Below the pieces are notes generated by a model that did no database searches, was not told the DNA's origin, and was given only the letters and a program-made list of their open reading frames with translations. A stretch of DNA of 64,000 nucleotides from DTKD01 sp050948905 (GTDB lineage Bacteria; Armatimonadota; UBA5829): NCBI GenBank assembly GCA_050948905.1, contig JBMNES010000001.1:186001-250000 (forward strand). The letters run 5' to 3'. Within the stretch, counting starts at the first letter, position 1. The number at the start of each line of letters is the position of its first letter. Both the position numbers and the translations under genes were made by a program. Positions 18,590-26,751 of the stretch are shown piece after piece.

Positions 18590-18618
18590 ATCATAGCTTT
18601 TCATGAGATTGTTGTCAA
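18590..18618 (-). promoter_or_regulatory. Near-consensus promoter of the adhesin module
   Basis: TTGACA (18618-18613) and TATGAT (18595-18590) with a 17-bp spacer on the minus strand. This is one of the two best sigma-70-like matches in the window and points at the exported-protein/adhesin pair. Confidence 0.75.
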
Positions 18619-18708
18619 TCTTACTTTGGTATTCATTGTTGCGAATTAAATGTCGCGCGGGCTATTGCTTGCAGCGCAATATTCAAGCTCAGCGGAGAGC
18701 AAGGTGGG

Positions 18709-18737
18709 TTGACAGCGCCACGGTATGAGCGTATTAT
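18709..18737 (+). promoter_or_regulatory. Near-consensus promoter upstream of HNH gene
   Basis: TTGACA (18709-18714) and TATTAT (18732-18737) with a 17-bp spacer. The predicted start near 18744 would give a transcript crossing the small ORF at 18785 and meeting the terminator at 18895-18931. Confidence 0.7.
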
Positions 18738-18784
18738 TCAATTGGGTCTGATAGCGTATATTCGACCCTACAGGAAACAGCCAC

Positions 18785-18952
18785 ATGTCTGACGACGACC
18801 AATACCACGAAAAGAAATGGCTGGAGCTACACCTCAAATGCCAGCAATTTTCCGACGCGTGTTGTAAGCGATGGTACGCAGAATCGTCTATCACGCCTGC
18901 CGGGCATTATTGTGCCAGGGCGGGCTTTTTTGTATATGGATGTATAAGATGA
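18785..18952 (+). CDS. Possible 55-residue protein or short RNA unit
   Basis: An ATG at 18785 with AGGA upstream opens a 55-codon frame beginning MSDDDQYHEKKWLELHLKCQ. The first two thirds look protein-like (acidic start, Cys/Trp-rich). The last codons run through a terminator-like hairpin and overlap the start of the HNH gene, which argues that the real product may instead be a non-coding RNA of about 190 nt between the promoter at 18709 and the hairpin. No family recognised. Confidence 0.35.
   Translation: MSDDDQYHEKKWLELHLKCQQFSDACCKRWYAESSITPAGHYCARAGFFVYGCIR
18895..18931 (+). terminator. Intrinsic terminator or attenuator before HNH gene
   Basis: GCCTGCC (18895-18901) pairs with GGCGGGC (18919-18925, one G-T pair), followed directly by six T. 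It lies 18 bp before the HNH start and downstream of a strong promoter, so it may attenuate expression of the HNH gene or end a short RNA. Confidence 0.6.
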
Positions 18953-19497
18953 GCCACGAAGTCTTGGTCTTGAACAGCGATTATGCTCCGCTTAACATCT
19001 GCAGCCTGCGCAGAGCGATCAATCTTATTTACCTGGGAAAAGTAGATGTTTTGCACGAAAACCATTACATAGTTAGATCGGCTGCTGCTGAGCTGCATTC
19101 GCCATCTGTGGTTCGACTCCGCAGCCACATAAAACGCCCGATGCCTAAACTGAGGCTGTCACGGAGAAGTATATTCGCCAGGGACAACTACACCTGCCAG
19201 TACTGTGGCGCCAGGGGCAGCGATATGACCATAGACCATATCATACCCCGCCGCCTGGGAGGGCCGACGAGCTGGGATAATCTGGTCTGCTGCTGTAAAA
19301 AATGTAATTCACGAAAGAGCGATAAAACACTGGCGCAAGTGTCGTTCTCCCTCAAATCGAAGCCGAAACGGCCGAAATATGTGCCTTTTATCAGCCTTAC
19401 AAAGTTTATAAGCGGCGCTCAAAATGAGGTATGGCGGGATTACCTGCCCGTTTTCGATAGCCTCGACTTCAATTCCCCCTCAGCCACCGAGAACTGA
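18949..19497 (+). CDS. HNH endonuclease family protein
   Basis: A 182-residue protein with a C-terminal HNH/ICEA-type nuclease domain: CQYCGARGSDMTIDHIIPRR, then LGGPTSWDNLVCCCKKCNSRKSDK, with two CxxC pairs for a structural zinc and the His-Asn-His metal site. The N-terminal VLVLNSDYAPLNICSLRRA is typical of a widespread chromosomal family of unknown role. Start chosen at 18949; an ATG at 18940 is an alternative. It stands alone, with no intron or intein nearby, so it does not look like a homing endonuclease. Confidence 0.88.
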   Translation: MSHEVLVLNSDYAPLNICSLRRAINLIYLGKVDVLHENHYIVRSAAAELHSPSVVRLRSHIKRPMPKLRLSRRSIFARDNYTCQYCGARGSDMTIDHIIPRRLGGPTSWDNLVCCCKKCNSRKSDKTLAQVSFSLKSKPKRPKYVPFISLTKFISGAQNEVWRDYLPVFDSLDFNSPSATEN

Positions 19498-19566
19498 TCC
19501 GGCATTGTCGTGTGCAGATTTGGGTAATAGTCCAAACGGAACTGACAAGACCGGAAGGAGCACCCC

Positions 19567-20229
19567 ATGCGACAACGCACAGATCTCACCGTTCAAATTA
19601 ACACCCCAACCGTGCGATTGGAAGGCATACTCGTAGTGCCGGAGCACGCCCAGGGAGTTGTGCTGTTTGCCCACGGAAGCGGCAGCGGACGCTTCAGCCC
19701 GCGCAATCAGTTTGTGGCTAATATGCTGCAGGAGGGCGAATTGGGCACGCTTCTTATTGACCTGCTGGATGTCTCTGAGTCACAGGACAGGAGCAAAGTT
19801 TTCGACATTGGCCTGCTGGCGGACAGGCTGCTGAGTGCCACGGAATGGCTGCGAATGGACGCTCGGACCAGTGATTTGCCGATAGGATATTTTGGCGCCA
19901 GCACGGGTGCGGCGGCGGCGTTGCGCGCCGCGGCCCAGCATCCTCGTGCCGTTAAAGCGATAGTTTCTCGTGGCGGCCGGCCGGATCTGGCTATTGGCTT
20001 TTTAACCGAGGTGACGGCACCAACTCTATTGATAGTTGGAGGGGATGATCATCCCGTTATCCCACTAAATCAGGGCGCTTATGAATCGCTTGGAGGGCCG
20101 AAACAGTTGGTGGTGGTGCCGGGGGCAACTCACCTTTTCGAGGAACCGGGAGCACTAGCCGAAGTAGCCGAATTGGCCAGAGACTGGTTCCGCAGATATT
20201 TGACATTCGAAGCAAGGCCTGCAATTTAA
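19567..20229 (+). CDS. Alpha/beta hydrolase (dienelactone hydrolase-like)
   Basis: A 220-residue cytosolic hydrolase. LFAHGSGSGRFSPRN resembles the oxyanion-hole region; YFGASTGAAAALRAA holds the nucleophile elbow (Ser in GASTG); VGGDDHPVI and GATHLFEEPGA provide the acid and catalytic His. This pattern is common in small dienelactone-hydrolase-like proteins, often found beside phosphoribosyltransferase domains, but no such domain is present here. Start ATG with AAGGAG. Substrate unknown. Confidence 0.82.
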   Translation: MRQRTDLTVQINTPTVRLEGILVVPEHAQGVVLFAHGSGSGRFSPRNQFVANMLQEGELGTLLIDLLDVSESQDRSKVFDIGLLADRLLSATEWLRMDARTSDLPIGYFGASTGAAAALRAAAQHPRAVKAIVSRGGRPDLAIGFLTEVTAPTLLIVGGDDHPVIPLNQGAYESLGGPKQLVVVPGATHLFEEPGALAEVAELARDWFRRYLTFEARPAI

Positions 20230-20250
20230 GGGTTTCAGGAAGGGAAACCC
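20230..20250. repeat. Hairpin after hydrolase gene
   Basis: GGGTTTC (20230-20236) pairs with GAAACCC (20244-20250). No T-run; it sits directly after the hydrolase stop codon. Confidence 0.45.
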
Positions 20251-20308
20251 GACGTGGCGAATAAGCAGCTAAAGGGATATCAAACCCGTATTTCGCCGAG
20301 GAGCAAAG

Positions 20309-21067
20309 ATGATGAAACCTATATCGATACAACTCTATACGGTACGTGAACTCGCCGCTAAGGATTTTCCCGGCACGCTGCGAGCAATCGCAGATATCGG
20401 CTATAAAGGAGTCGAGTTCGCCGGTCTTCACGGCCACGACGCCAAAGAGATCGGAAAGCTGATCGCGGATCTGGGGATGAAATGCTCCAGCAGCCATACG
20501 GCCCTTCCGGTAGCGGAAAACGTGGAGGCAATGGCGGAAATCGAGGCCGCGTTAGGCAATACGCGACTGATAAGCGGCTTTGGACCTGACGATTTCAAAA
20601 CCCTGGACGCCGTTAAACACGCCGCCGAGAGATTCGCGAGGGCTGGCGAGCTGCTGAAACCCTACGGCATGACTTTCGGATTTCACAACCACTGGTGGGA
20701 GTTCGACACTATTGAAGGTCGGTATATTTACGACATTTTGTTGGAACTTGCGCCGGAGGTATTCAGCGAACTCGACGTCTACTGGTGCAAATACGGCAAG
20801 GCCGATCCTGTGCAGGTGGTAAGCAAGAATAAGGCACGGCTGCCGGTTCTGCATATTAAAGACGGGATGCTGGTGGAAGGCAAGCACGACCACACTGCGG
20901 TAGGAAGCGGGAAGATGGATATACCGTCGATCGTGAACGCGGCTGATCCGAACGTGCTGGAGTGGCTGATTGTGGAATTGGACGCCTGCGAGACGGACAT
21001 GATGGAAGCAGTGCGCAAGAGCTATGAGTATCTAACCGCGACCGGACTTGGAGAAGGAAACAAGTAG
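20309..21067 (+). CDS. Sugar phosphate isomerase/epimerase
   Basis: AP-endonuclease-2/xylose isomerase-like TIM barrel, 252 residues. Visible features: ISIQLYTVRELAAKDFPGTL at the N-terminus, GYKGVEFAGLHG, FHNHWWEF (metal His), SELDVYWCKYGKADP and VLHIKDG, then a C-terminal Glu/Asp in LIVELDACETD. Such enzymes epimerise or isomerise sugars or inositols, often beside Gfo/Idh/MocA dehydrogenases. The substrate cannot be told. GAGGAG precedes the ATG pair at 20309/20312. A strong terminator follows. Confidence 0.88.
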   Translation: MMKPISIQLYTVRELAAKDFPGTLRAIADIGYKGVEFAGLHGHDAKEIGKLIADLGMKCSSSHTALPVAENVEAMAEIEAALGNTRLISGFGPDDFKTLDAVKHAAERFARAGELLKPYGMTFGFHNHWWEFDTIEGRYIYDILLELAPEVFSELDVYWCKYGKADPVQVVSKNKARLPVLHIKDGMLVEGKHDHTAVGSGKMDIPSIVNAADPNVLEWLIVELDACETDMMEAVRKSYEYLTATGLGEGNK

Positions 21068-21091
21068 GCATCAACAGGTAGAAATTAATTG

Positions 21092-21130
21092 GCGAGTAGT
21101 GCCCAACAAACGGGCACCACTCGCTTTTTT
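21092..21130 (+). terminator. Rho-independent terminator
   Basis: A 13-bp stem (21092-21104 with 21112-21124, one mismatch) with loop AACAAAC followed by six T, ending the plus-strand sugar isomerase unit and facing the convergent prenyl synthase gene. Confidence 0.9.
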
Positions 21131-22133
21131 ATGCATGGCGAGAGATAACGAACGCAGCTAGTGCCGTTAAAGCGTCTTTGTAGACGGATTGGGGTATTGC
21201 TGACAGGTGTTTCAGAGCAGCCTGCGCGCAATCGGATGCCGCGGATTTTGCGCTTTGCAACCCACCACTGTCTATGATTATCGCCGAAACTTGTTCAATG
21301 TCAGACATAGTCAGGGTGGGTTTCGAGAGCAACTCGCGAAGATATGGGCCGCTTCCCTTGCTCCTCAGTGCCATGAGCACCGGCAAGGTAAACTTGCCGT
21401 GCAGCAAGTCGGTGCCGATTTCCTTACCTGTGATCTCTCGATTTCCTGTGAGGTCTAAAACATCGTCGGTGATCTGGAACGCAAGGCCTAGTTGGGTTCC
21501 GTATTCCCGTAGGGCAGCGCGCACAGGGGCATCGGCTCCTGCCAGCATTGCGCCGCATTCACAGCACGATCCCATAAAATCCGCGGTCTTGCCGTGGATT
21601 ATCCGCCAATAGTCGGCCTCCCAAACTGCCAGGTCGCCTTCCCCAGAGGCTTGAAGTATCTCGCTTTCGGTCATGGCTACTGCAGTAGCGGAGAGGGCGC
21701 CCATAATTTCCAAACTGCCATGCGTACAAAGCAGATTAAATGCTTTTGAGAGGAGATAGTCGCCGCCGAGCACGCTGATCTTGTTGCCATAGCGCTCGCC
21801 CGCAGTCGAGGAACCGCGCCTTTCGCGGGTTTCGTCGATCACATCGTCGTGCACCAACGATGCCATATGCACAAGCTCGGTGGAAGCAGCAAGATACGCC
21901 ATCCGCTGCCGGTCGCAATCCTCACAGGCCAGCGCGCTTAATATGAGCAAGCTCGGCCGAATCCGCTTGCCGCCTGCGGTGAGAAGATGATTTGAGAGTT
22001 CGTAAGCGGTCGCGATGTCGGAGTCTATCGCCGATTGCAGAGTCCTCTCGACCAGGTTGAGCTCGTCAGCGATCGCTGCCGCCCACTCGCCGCCCGTCAA
22101 ATCACGCCCACTATGCAGAAAAGAAACGCTCAT
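21129..22133 (-). CDS. Long-chain polyprenyl diphosphate synthase
   Basis: Trans-prenyltransferase making the quinone side chain. It carries both aspartate-rich motifs: LVHDDVIDE (FARM) and FQITDDVLDLTGN (SARM), plus GGKRIRPSL and the HGKTADF region. 334 residues from the ATG at 22133, which overlaps the upstream methyltransferase stop (TGATG). Pairing with UbiE/MenG points to menaquinone or a similar quinone; chain length cannot be read from sequence alone with confidence. Confidence 0.93.
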   Translation of the reverse strand: MSVSFLHSGRDLTGGEWAAAIADELNLVERTLQSAIDSDIATAYELSNHLLTAGGKRIRPSLLILSALACEDCDRQRMAYLAASTELVHMASLVHDDVIDETRERRGSSTAGERYGNKISVLGGDYLLSKAFNLLCTHGSLEIMGALSATAVAMTESEILQASGEGDLAVWEADYWRIIHGKTADFMGSCCECGAMLAGADAPVRAALREYGTQLGLAFQITDDVLDLTGNREITGKEIGTDLLHGKFTLPVLMALRSKGSGPYLRELLSKPTLTMSDIEQVSAIIIDSGGLQSAKSAASDCAQAALKHLSAIPQSVYKDALTALAAFVISRHA

Positions 22134-22855
22134 CAACCAACCTTTTTTCCGATATGTATACAGACCGCGCCGAACATCAAGTCTGAAATATACACATCCG
22201 ACAGACCACAGTTCTCAAATTTAGCCGCCAGCTCAGTTCGGGATAAAAACCCTTTAGCCGAGCGCGGCAAATATTCGTAGGCCCACTTCCTTGCGCCCAT
22301 AATCACCGCAGCGTAGGGCGTCAATATATGGAAATAGAACTTCCACGGCAACCGGAGCAGCCTGGATTGTACCTCACCTGTTTCCAGGCAGACCAATCTC
22401 CCATGTGGCTTCAACACCCTTGCAATTTCCATAAGCCCCGCATCGATATCCGCGAGATTTCTTACCCCAAAACCGATCGTAACGCAGTCAAACGAGTCAT
22501 CGGCGAACGGCAACTCGCAAGCATTTGCCGCTATAAACTCGATGTAGCCTATCCGGCTTTGAGCGGCTTTCTTATTAGCCAACTCGATCATCGGCTGCGA
22601 GAAATCAACTCCGACCACCCTACCCTGTTTACCGACTGCTCGCGCCAATTCGAAGGCGAAGTCCCCTGTCCCACAGCAGCAATCCAGTGCCGAACCACCC
22701 GGCTTCAGATCGGCCAGGCGAACCGCATGTCGCCTCCACGCTCGATGACGGGTGAGGCTCAGAACGCTGTTCATAAGATCATATCTACCCGCAATAGCAG
22801 AAAAGAGGCTCTCGACATAAGCCTCCTTTTCACTCTGGGTCGGAACTTTGTTCAT
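22133..22855 (-). CDS. ubiE: Demethylmenaquinone/ubiquinone methyltransferase
   Basis: SAM-dependent C-methyltransferase of quinone biosynthesis (UbiE/MenG). Motif I is LDCCCGTGDFAFELA; FSQPMIELA and FGVRNLADIDAGLMEIARVL are family signatures, as is YEYLPRSAKGF. 240 residues from the ATG at 22855. A GTG at 22861 is possible. The promoter at 22873-22902 leaves a leader of only about ten bases. Confidence 0.93.
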   Translation of the reverse strand: MNKVPTQSEKEAYVESLFSAIAGRYDLMNSVLSLTRHRAWRRHAVRLADLKPGGSALDCCCGTGDFAFELARAVGKQGRVVGVDFSQPMIELANKKAAQSRIGYIEFIAANACELPFADDSFDCVTIGFGVRNLADIDAGLMEIARVLKPHGRLVCLETGEVQSRLLRLPWKFYFHILTPYAAVIMGARKWAYEYLPRSAKGFLSRTELAAKFENCGLSDVYISDLMFGAVCIHIGKKVG

Positions 22856-22872
22856 AGCCACCAGCCTACGGC

Positions 22873-22902
22873 ATTATAAAACGGAATGCGCTCGACAGTC
22901 AA
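22873..22902 (-). promoter_or_regulatory. Promoter of ubiE-prenyl synthase operon
   Basis: TTGACT (22902-22897), 18-bp spacer, TATAAT (22878-22873) on the minus strand. The expected transcription start lies about 11 nt before the ATG. Confidence 0.75.
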
Positions 22903-22932
22903 TGTAAATTGCCCTTACAAACCGATTATCGC

Positions 22933-22952
22933 GGCCGGGATAAATCCCGGCC
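22933..22952. repeat. GGCCGGGA hairpin
   Basis: GGCCGGGA (22933-22940) pairs with TCCCGGCC (22945-22952) around TAAA, followed by ACGAATAG. It resembles the 316-340 REP-like hairpin in stem but has a different loop and lacks the GTAG foot. Confidence 0.6.
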
Positions 22953-22990
22953 ACGAATAGTTTCATTGTACCCTGTATACCCCTACTGGA

Positions 22991-24676
22991 CTAATCGCCG
23001 CTGATTATCATCCGCTTGAGTCGGAACTTGACGCCGGATACCTCACAGGGGTCGATTCGCATGCGGATAATCGGTGTGCCGAACGCCGACCACGCCATCA
23101 TCTGGCTGGTGCTCTGGCTGGTTACGCCGTTAGTTAGAGGCGGCATAACGATCGAGGTGAACGGGCAAAACTCCGGCAGCAAAGCGGTGGCTACGAATAT
23201 TTCTGGAGACAGAGGCCGCTTGCTGGATAGCCGCTCGAGCACTTCCATTTCGACGGTTACCCGCGTGATCTGCTGGTTGGGTATCTCCGGGGTATGGAAA
23301 TCGATCTGTGGGTCGGTGCCGGTAGTTGTGAAGACAAGCCCTTCGGAGTCGCGTTTCTCTATCTCTATTTGATGCATGTTGAACTCGACTCCACCGGACG
23401 CGAAATTGATTATAACCGGCATCGTGACATCCCAGACTTTTCTGTTTGCGCCCATATTATAGTGCTTAACAGGCTTTACCGGCCAAGGTTTGGACTCGTT
23501 TTCTTTAGCAATCTTTAACTCTTCCGGGGTGAGAATGCTCCACGAGGCTATCTCTTTTTTGGTCGGTACGCTCTGGTCAGGGTTTTTGATATTCAGGGCT
23601 TTTGCGATCTCGGTAAGGTAGCCGAAGCCGTATTGTTTTGACGGCTCCATATCCGCGCCTTCACCCCACTCGTTCCAGGCTTCGATAATCACCACCGGAT
23701 TCTTGCGGTCGACGTAGCGCAACGAGTTTTTGAACATCTTGCCGAATTGATCCGGCGTGTTGTCGACCAGAACGATCGCCCTGTCCAGTCCAGCTCTGGG
23801 GCGGTCGTCCCATCCGGAAAAGCTCGACGGCCAGTAGCTGATGCCATCGGCTCTTGCGACCCGTGCAAGATATGGATAGACGTTGGTGACGACGTTTTCA
23901 GTGATATCGGGATAATCGTAGGTTTTGGAATCCCACGCCACTTTCGGCCCGCGCATCCAGGCGTAGGTGTAGGCACAAAATGCGTCGTAACCTGCGTCCC
24001 TGCGCAAAACGATCTGGGATCTGTCGACGCCTGAGTATACTCCTACGATATAAAGGTCCTTCACACCATGCTGCTTTGCCCTTTCCCTCATTGCCTGGAG
24101 GTTGGCTTTCGCATCGCCGAAGCCGCTGATAGTTTTGTGCTCGTAGATCATAAACACGGGTTTGCCGTCTATGTGCAGGTAGTTGGGGTGTTTGAAGTAC
24201 CTGTCGCAGACCATATCAATCATCGTAAGCAGCTTATCTGTGGATTGATCGAGGGGCTTCTCCCACCACGATCCGCCGTGGTTGCACCAGTGCAGGCAGA
24301 ACTTAAGATTGGGGTCGGGATTGCTGCCGAGGTAGCCGCTGTCGAGGGATTGTTCGAGATAATCCTGACCGTCGTTGTAGTACCAGTCGAAGGCGATGAA
24401 ATCTATGCCGTGGGAGGTCATCCAACGGTTGTAGTAGTTCCACAGCTTGGGGTTTGCGTCATCGTAAAATCCAGCCAGCGGGCGGGGGATTGCGCCTTTC
24501 ATAACCGCACCCCGCCACTCGCTCCAGTCCACAAACTTGCCATCGACCTTTTTCCAGTCGGCAGGGCCCTGGCGATACCAGCCGGGGAAATAATATACCC
24601 CCACAAGCGGTTTCGCCTCCGCAACAGCACACAAGACAAATGTCACAGACAGCATCATTATGATAACGCGCAGCAT
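22991..24676 (-). CDS. Exported WbsX/GH99-like glycan protein
   Basis: Secreted protein of 561 residues with a signal peptide (residues 1-21, ending AEA). The body resembles the WbsX/GH99-like TIM barrel family: GVYYFPGWYRQGPADWKK, IDFIAFDWYYNDG, LKFCLHWCNHGGSWW, IDGKPVFMIYEH, and IIEAWNEWGEGADMEPSK near residue 330. The last 200 residues look like an added beta-rich domain. Members act on or transfer glycans; here a secreted glycoside hydrolase seems likelier than a glycosyltransferase because of the signal peptide. Start ATG behind GGAGGA. Confidence 0.8.
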   Translation of the reverse strand: MLRVIIMMLSVTFVLCAVAEAKPLVGVYYFPGWYRQGPADWKKVDGKFVDWSEWRGAVMKGAIPRPLAGFYDDANPKLWNYYNRWMTSHGIDFIAFDWYYNDGQDYLEQSLDSGYLGSNPDPNLKFCLHWCNHGGSWWEKPLDQSTDKLLTMIDMVCDRYFKHPNYLHIDGKPVFMIYEHKTISGFGDAKANLQAMRERAKQHGVKDLYIVGVYSGVDRSQIVLRRDAGYDAFCAYTYAWMRGPKVAWDSKTYDYPDITENVVTNVYPYLARVARADGISYWPSSFSGWDDRPRAGLDRAIVLVDNTPDQFGKMFKNSLRYVDRKNPVVIIEAWNEWGEGADMEPSKQYGFGYLTEIAKALNIKNPDQSVPTKKEIASWSILTPEELKIAKENESKPWPVKPVKHYNMGANRKVWDVTMPVIINFASGGVEFNMHQIEIEKRDSEGLVFTTTGTDPQIDFHTPEIPNQQITRVTVEMEVLERLSSKRPLSPEIFVATALLPEFCPFTSIVMPPLTNGVTSQSTSQMMAWSAFGTPIIRMRIDPCEVSGVKFRLKRMIISGD

Positions 24677-24740
24677 TTAGCAGTTCCTCCGGTGTGTTAG
24701 ATATTCCTATTTAATGTTGGCGATTGGCCGCCGAATACCC

Positions 24741-24770
24741 TTGCCGCATAGGCCATAAAAGTGGTAAAAT
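24741..24770 (+). promoter_or_regulatory. tRNA promoter
   Basis: TTGCCG (24741-24746), 18-bp spacer, TAAAAT (24765-24770), placing transcription start about seven bases before the tRNA. Confidence 0.65.
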
Positions 24771-24783
24771 ACAGACATTCGGC

Positions 24784-24858
24784 GGGCCCATAGCTCAACG
24801 GCAGAGCAAGCGGCTCATAACCGCTGGGTTCTTGGTTCGAATCCGAGTGGGCCCACCA
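24784..24858 (+). tRNA. tRNA with CAU anticodon (Met or Ile2)
   Basis: A complete cloverleaf: acceptor GGGCCCA/TGGGCCC, D arm GCTC/GAGC, anticodon stem AGCGG/CCGCT with loop CTCATAA (anticodon CAU), T arm CTTGG/CCGAG with TTCGAAT, and an encoded CCA end. CAU can be elongator Met, or Ile2 whose wobble C is changed to lysidine. The initiator form is unlikely because the acceptor starts with a normal G-C pair. I cannot separate Met from Ile2 by eye. Confidence 0.95.
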
Positions 24859-24862
24859 TGCT

Positions 24863-24890
24863 CCTTCAGCCAATGGCTGGAGGTTTTTTT
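24863..24890 (+). terminator. Terminator of the tRNA gene
   Basis: CCTTCAGCC (24863-24871) pairs with GGCTGGAGG (24875-24883), followed by seven T. It starts five bases after the tRNA CCA end. Confidence 0.92.
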
Positions 24891-25185
24891 ATTTGGTCGA
24901 CGCAATGCGGAAGTTAGTGTATTCGCCGGTGGCGGGCAGCCAGACCGCCGCGACGTTGTCGACCCTTGCCATTCGCGGCCCGTTTGAAATAGATGCAAGC
25001 AAAGCCTCGAGTGGCCCTCGTTCTCCCTCTGCTATAACCTCGACATCTCCGTTAGAAATGTTGCGACAAATGCCGACGAGGTGCAGTTCGAGGGCTCGTT
25101 CGTTGACGAAATACCTGAACCCCACTCCCTGCACTCGACCCTGCACCACCGCTCTAAGCCTGACTTTGGCCGGGTTTTGATTCAC
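24889..25185 (-). CDS. acyP: Acylphosphatase
   Basis: A 98-residue small enzyme that hydrolyses acyl phosphates. The phosphate-binding loop GRVQGVGFRYFV (catalytic Arg) and the RNISNGDVEVIAEG segment (catalytic Asn) are intact. The start is a GTG at 25185, one base after the kdsA stop, so it is probably translated by coupling. The stop lies at the edge of the tRNA terminator of the opposite strand. Confidence 0.93.
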   Translation of the reverse strand: MNQNPAKVRLRAVVQGRVQGVGFRYFVNERALELHLVGICRNISNGDVEVIAEGERGPLEALLASISNGPRMARVDNVAAVWLPATGEYTNFRIASTK

Positions 25186-25186
25186 G

Positions 25187-26023
25187 TTAATAACCCAACG
25201 CCCGCCTTATCTGCACTACATCTGACAGCGCTTTGGGCAGGTCGGATAGCTTTAGCATACTAGCCGCATCGCACAGGGCCTCGGCTGGGTTCGGGTGAAC
25301 TTCCAAAAACAGCGCGTCGACGCCGACTGCGACTGCGGCTCTCATTAAATGAGGGACATACTCCCTGGCTCCGCCGCTTGCGTCCCCCAACCCACCGGGT
25401 CGCTGAACAGAATGTGTCGCATCAAACACAACCGGGCAGCCGAGGTCTCGCATTACCGGTAGCCCGCACATATCGACCACCAGCATATTGTAACCAAACG
25501 AACTGCCGCGCTCGGTGAGCGTGATGTTCAGATTACCCGTGCTGCGGGCCTTTTCGACGCTGTTTTTCATATCCCACGCCGCAAGGAACTGGGCTTTTTT
25601 TATGTTTACGCATTTGCCTGTCTCAGCAGCGGCCACGATTAGATCGGTCTGCCTGCATAAAAAGGCTGGGATTTGCAGCACATCTACTACTTCGGCGACG
25701 GGTTTTGCCTGCCAGGGTTCGTGAATGTCGGTAAGGACAGGTACATTTAACGTAGAGCGCACAGAAGCCAGAATCTCAAGCCCCTTATCCAGCCCTGGCC
25801 CGCGGAAGGATTTCACGGAGGTGCGGTTGGCCTTGTCAAACGATGCCTTAAATATATAAGGCAGGCCGAGGTCTTTAGTGATCTGCTTTACTCTGGATCC
25901 GACTTCGAGACAGAGATCCTCGGATTCGATGACGCAAGGGCCAGCTATGACTGCGAGTGGCTGGCCGTCGCCTATGTTGATATCGCCGGCTGCTGCCGAC
26001 ACTTTATCGGGTTTTGTGTTCAT
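25187..26023 (-). CDS. kdsA: 3-deoxy-8-phosphooctulonate synthase
   Basis: Makes KDO-8-phosphate from arabinose-5-phosphate and PEP for lipopolysaccharide. IAGPCVIESEDLCLEVG, YIFKASFDKANRTS, DIHEPWQA, FDATHSVQRPGG and the C-terminal LEVHPNPAEALCD are family hallmarks. 278 residues, normal. The ATG overlaps the kdsB stop (ATGA). With kdsB it shows that the organism makes KDO-type LPS and so has an outer membrane. Confidence 0.96.
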   Translation of the reverse strand: MNTKPDKVSAAAGDINIGDGQPLAVIAGPCVIESEDLCLEVGSRVKQITKDLGLPYIFKASFDKANRTSVKSFRGPGLDKGLEILASVRSTLNVPVLTDIHEPWQAKPVAEVVDVLQIPAFLCRQTDLIVAAAETGKCVNIKKAQFLAAWDMKNSVEKARSTGNLNITLTERGSSFGYNMLVVDMCGLPVMRDLGCPVVFDATHSVQRPGGLGDASGGAREYVPHLMRAAVAVGVDALFLEVHPNPAEALCDAASMLKLSDLPKALSDVVQIRRALGY

Positions 26024-26751
26024 AGTTCACCATTTGTTATTGCCAGTCGGGCTTTTGCGAGATCGTCAAACGTGTCTACGCCGAGTGGCCTGTCTTTTAT
26101 CTCTACCATTTTGATGCGATATCCGTGCTCCAGCACGCGCAGTTGCTCTAAAGACTCGGCTTGTTCGAGCGGTGTCGGTTGTAAAGACGCAAATTTTAAA
26201 AGAAAGTCTCGTGTGTAGGCATACAAACCGACGTGACCGTAGATGGGCTTGCCCTGCAAGGGATTGCGCTCGTAAGGAATCGGGCTGCGGGAGAAATATA
26301 GCGCGTAGTTTTGCATATCGACGACTACTTTAACAAGGTTCGGGTTTTGAGCCGACTGCGCGTCTATTGCGGTCATCAGACTGGTCATTGTGACTTCGTC
26401 GCGTGATGCAAAAGGATTTAGTGCGTGTTCTATAGAGTTCGGGTCGATCAGCGGCTCATCGCCCTGAACGTTGATTATTATATCTGCGTCCAGACCCGCG
26501 GCGGCCTCTGCCAGCCTGTCCGTGCCGGAACGATGCGCTGTTGAGGTCATCACGGCCTCCCCGCCGAAGGCCGAGACAGCCTGGGCAATCTCAGGGTCAC
26601 ACGTGGCTACTATAACCTGCGAGACGCCAGTTGCGCTGCTTGATCGCTCATAGACCCACTGGATCATAGGCTTGCCGCATAAGTCGACCAGAGGCTTGCC
26701 CGGAAACCGCGTCGCCGCCATCCTCGCCGGTATGATTACTACAGATTTCAT
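26020..26751 (-). CDS. kdsB: 3-deoxy-manno-octulosonate cytidylyltransferase
   Basis: Activates KDO as CMP-KDO. IIPARMAATRFPGKPLVDLCG (N-terminal CTP site, about 20 residues), VQGDEPLIDP and GLYAYTRDFLLKF are diagnostic, followed by GVDTFDDLAKAR. 243 residues. It is the first gene of the kdsB-kdsA-acylphosphatase unit and overlaps kdsA by 4 bp. Confidence 0.95.
   Translation of the reverse strand: MKSVVIIPARMAATRFPGKPLVDLCGKPMIQWVYERSSSATGVSQVIVATCDPEIAQAVSAFGGEAVMTSTAHRSGTDRLAEAAAGLDADIIINVQGDEPLIDPNSIEHALNPFASRDEVTMTSLMTAIDAQSAQNPNLVKVVVDMQNYALYFSRSPIPYERNPLQGKPIYGHVGLYAYTRDFLLKFASLQPTPLEQAESLEQLRVLEHGYRIKMVEIKDRPLGVDTFDDLAKARLAITNGEL

Noticed and set aside
18646..18894. 82-codon minus-strand frame across the promoter/terminator unit
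   Set aside because: It covers the plus-strand promoter and has no ribosome site or recognisable sequence.
18949..19497. Mobile homing endonuclease
   Set aside because: The HNH protein belongs to a stand-alone chromosomal family; no intron, intein or target-gene disruption is visible.
24784..24858. Initiator tRNA-Met
   Set aside because: The first acceptor pair is G-C matched; initiators in bacteria normally have a mismatched first pair. Elongator Met or Ile2 remains.
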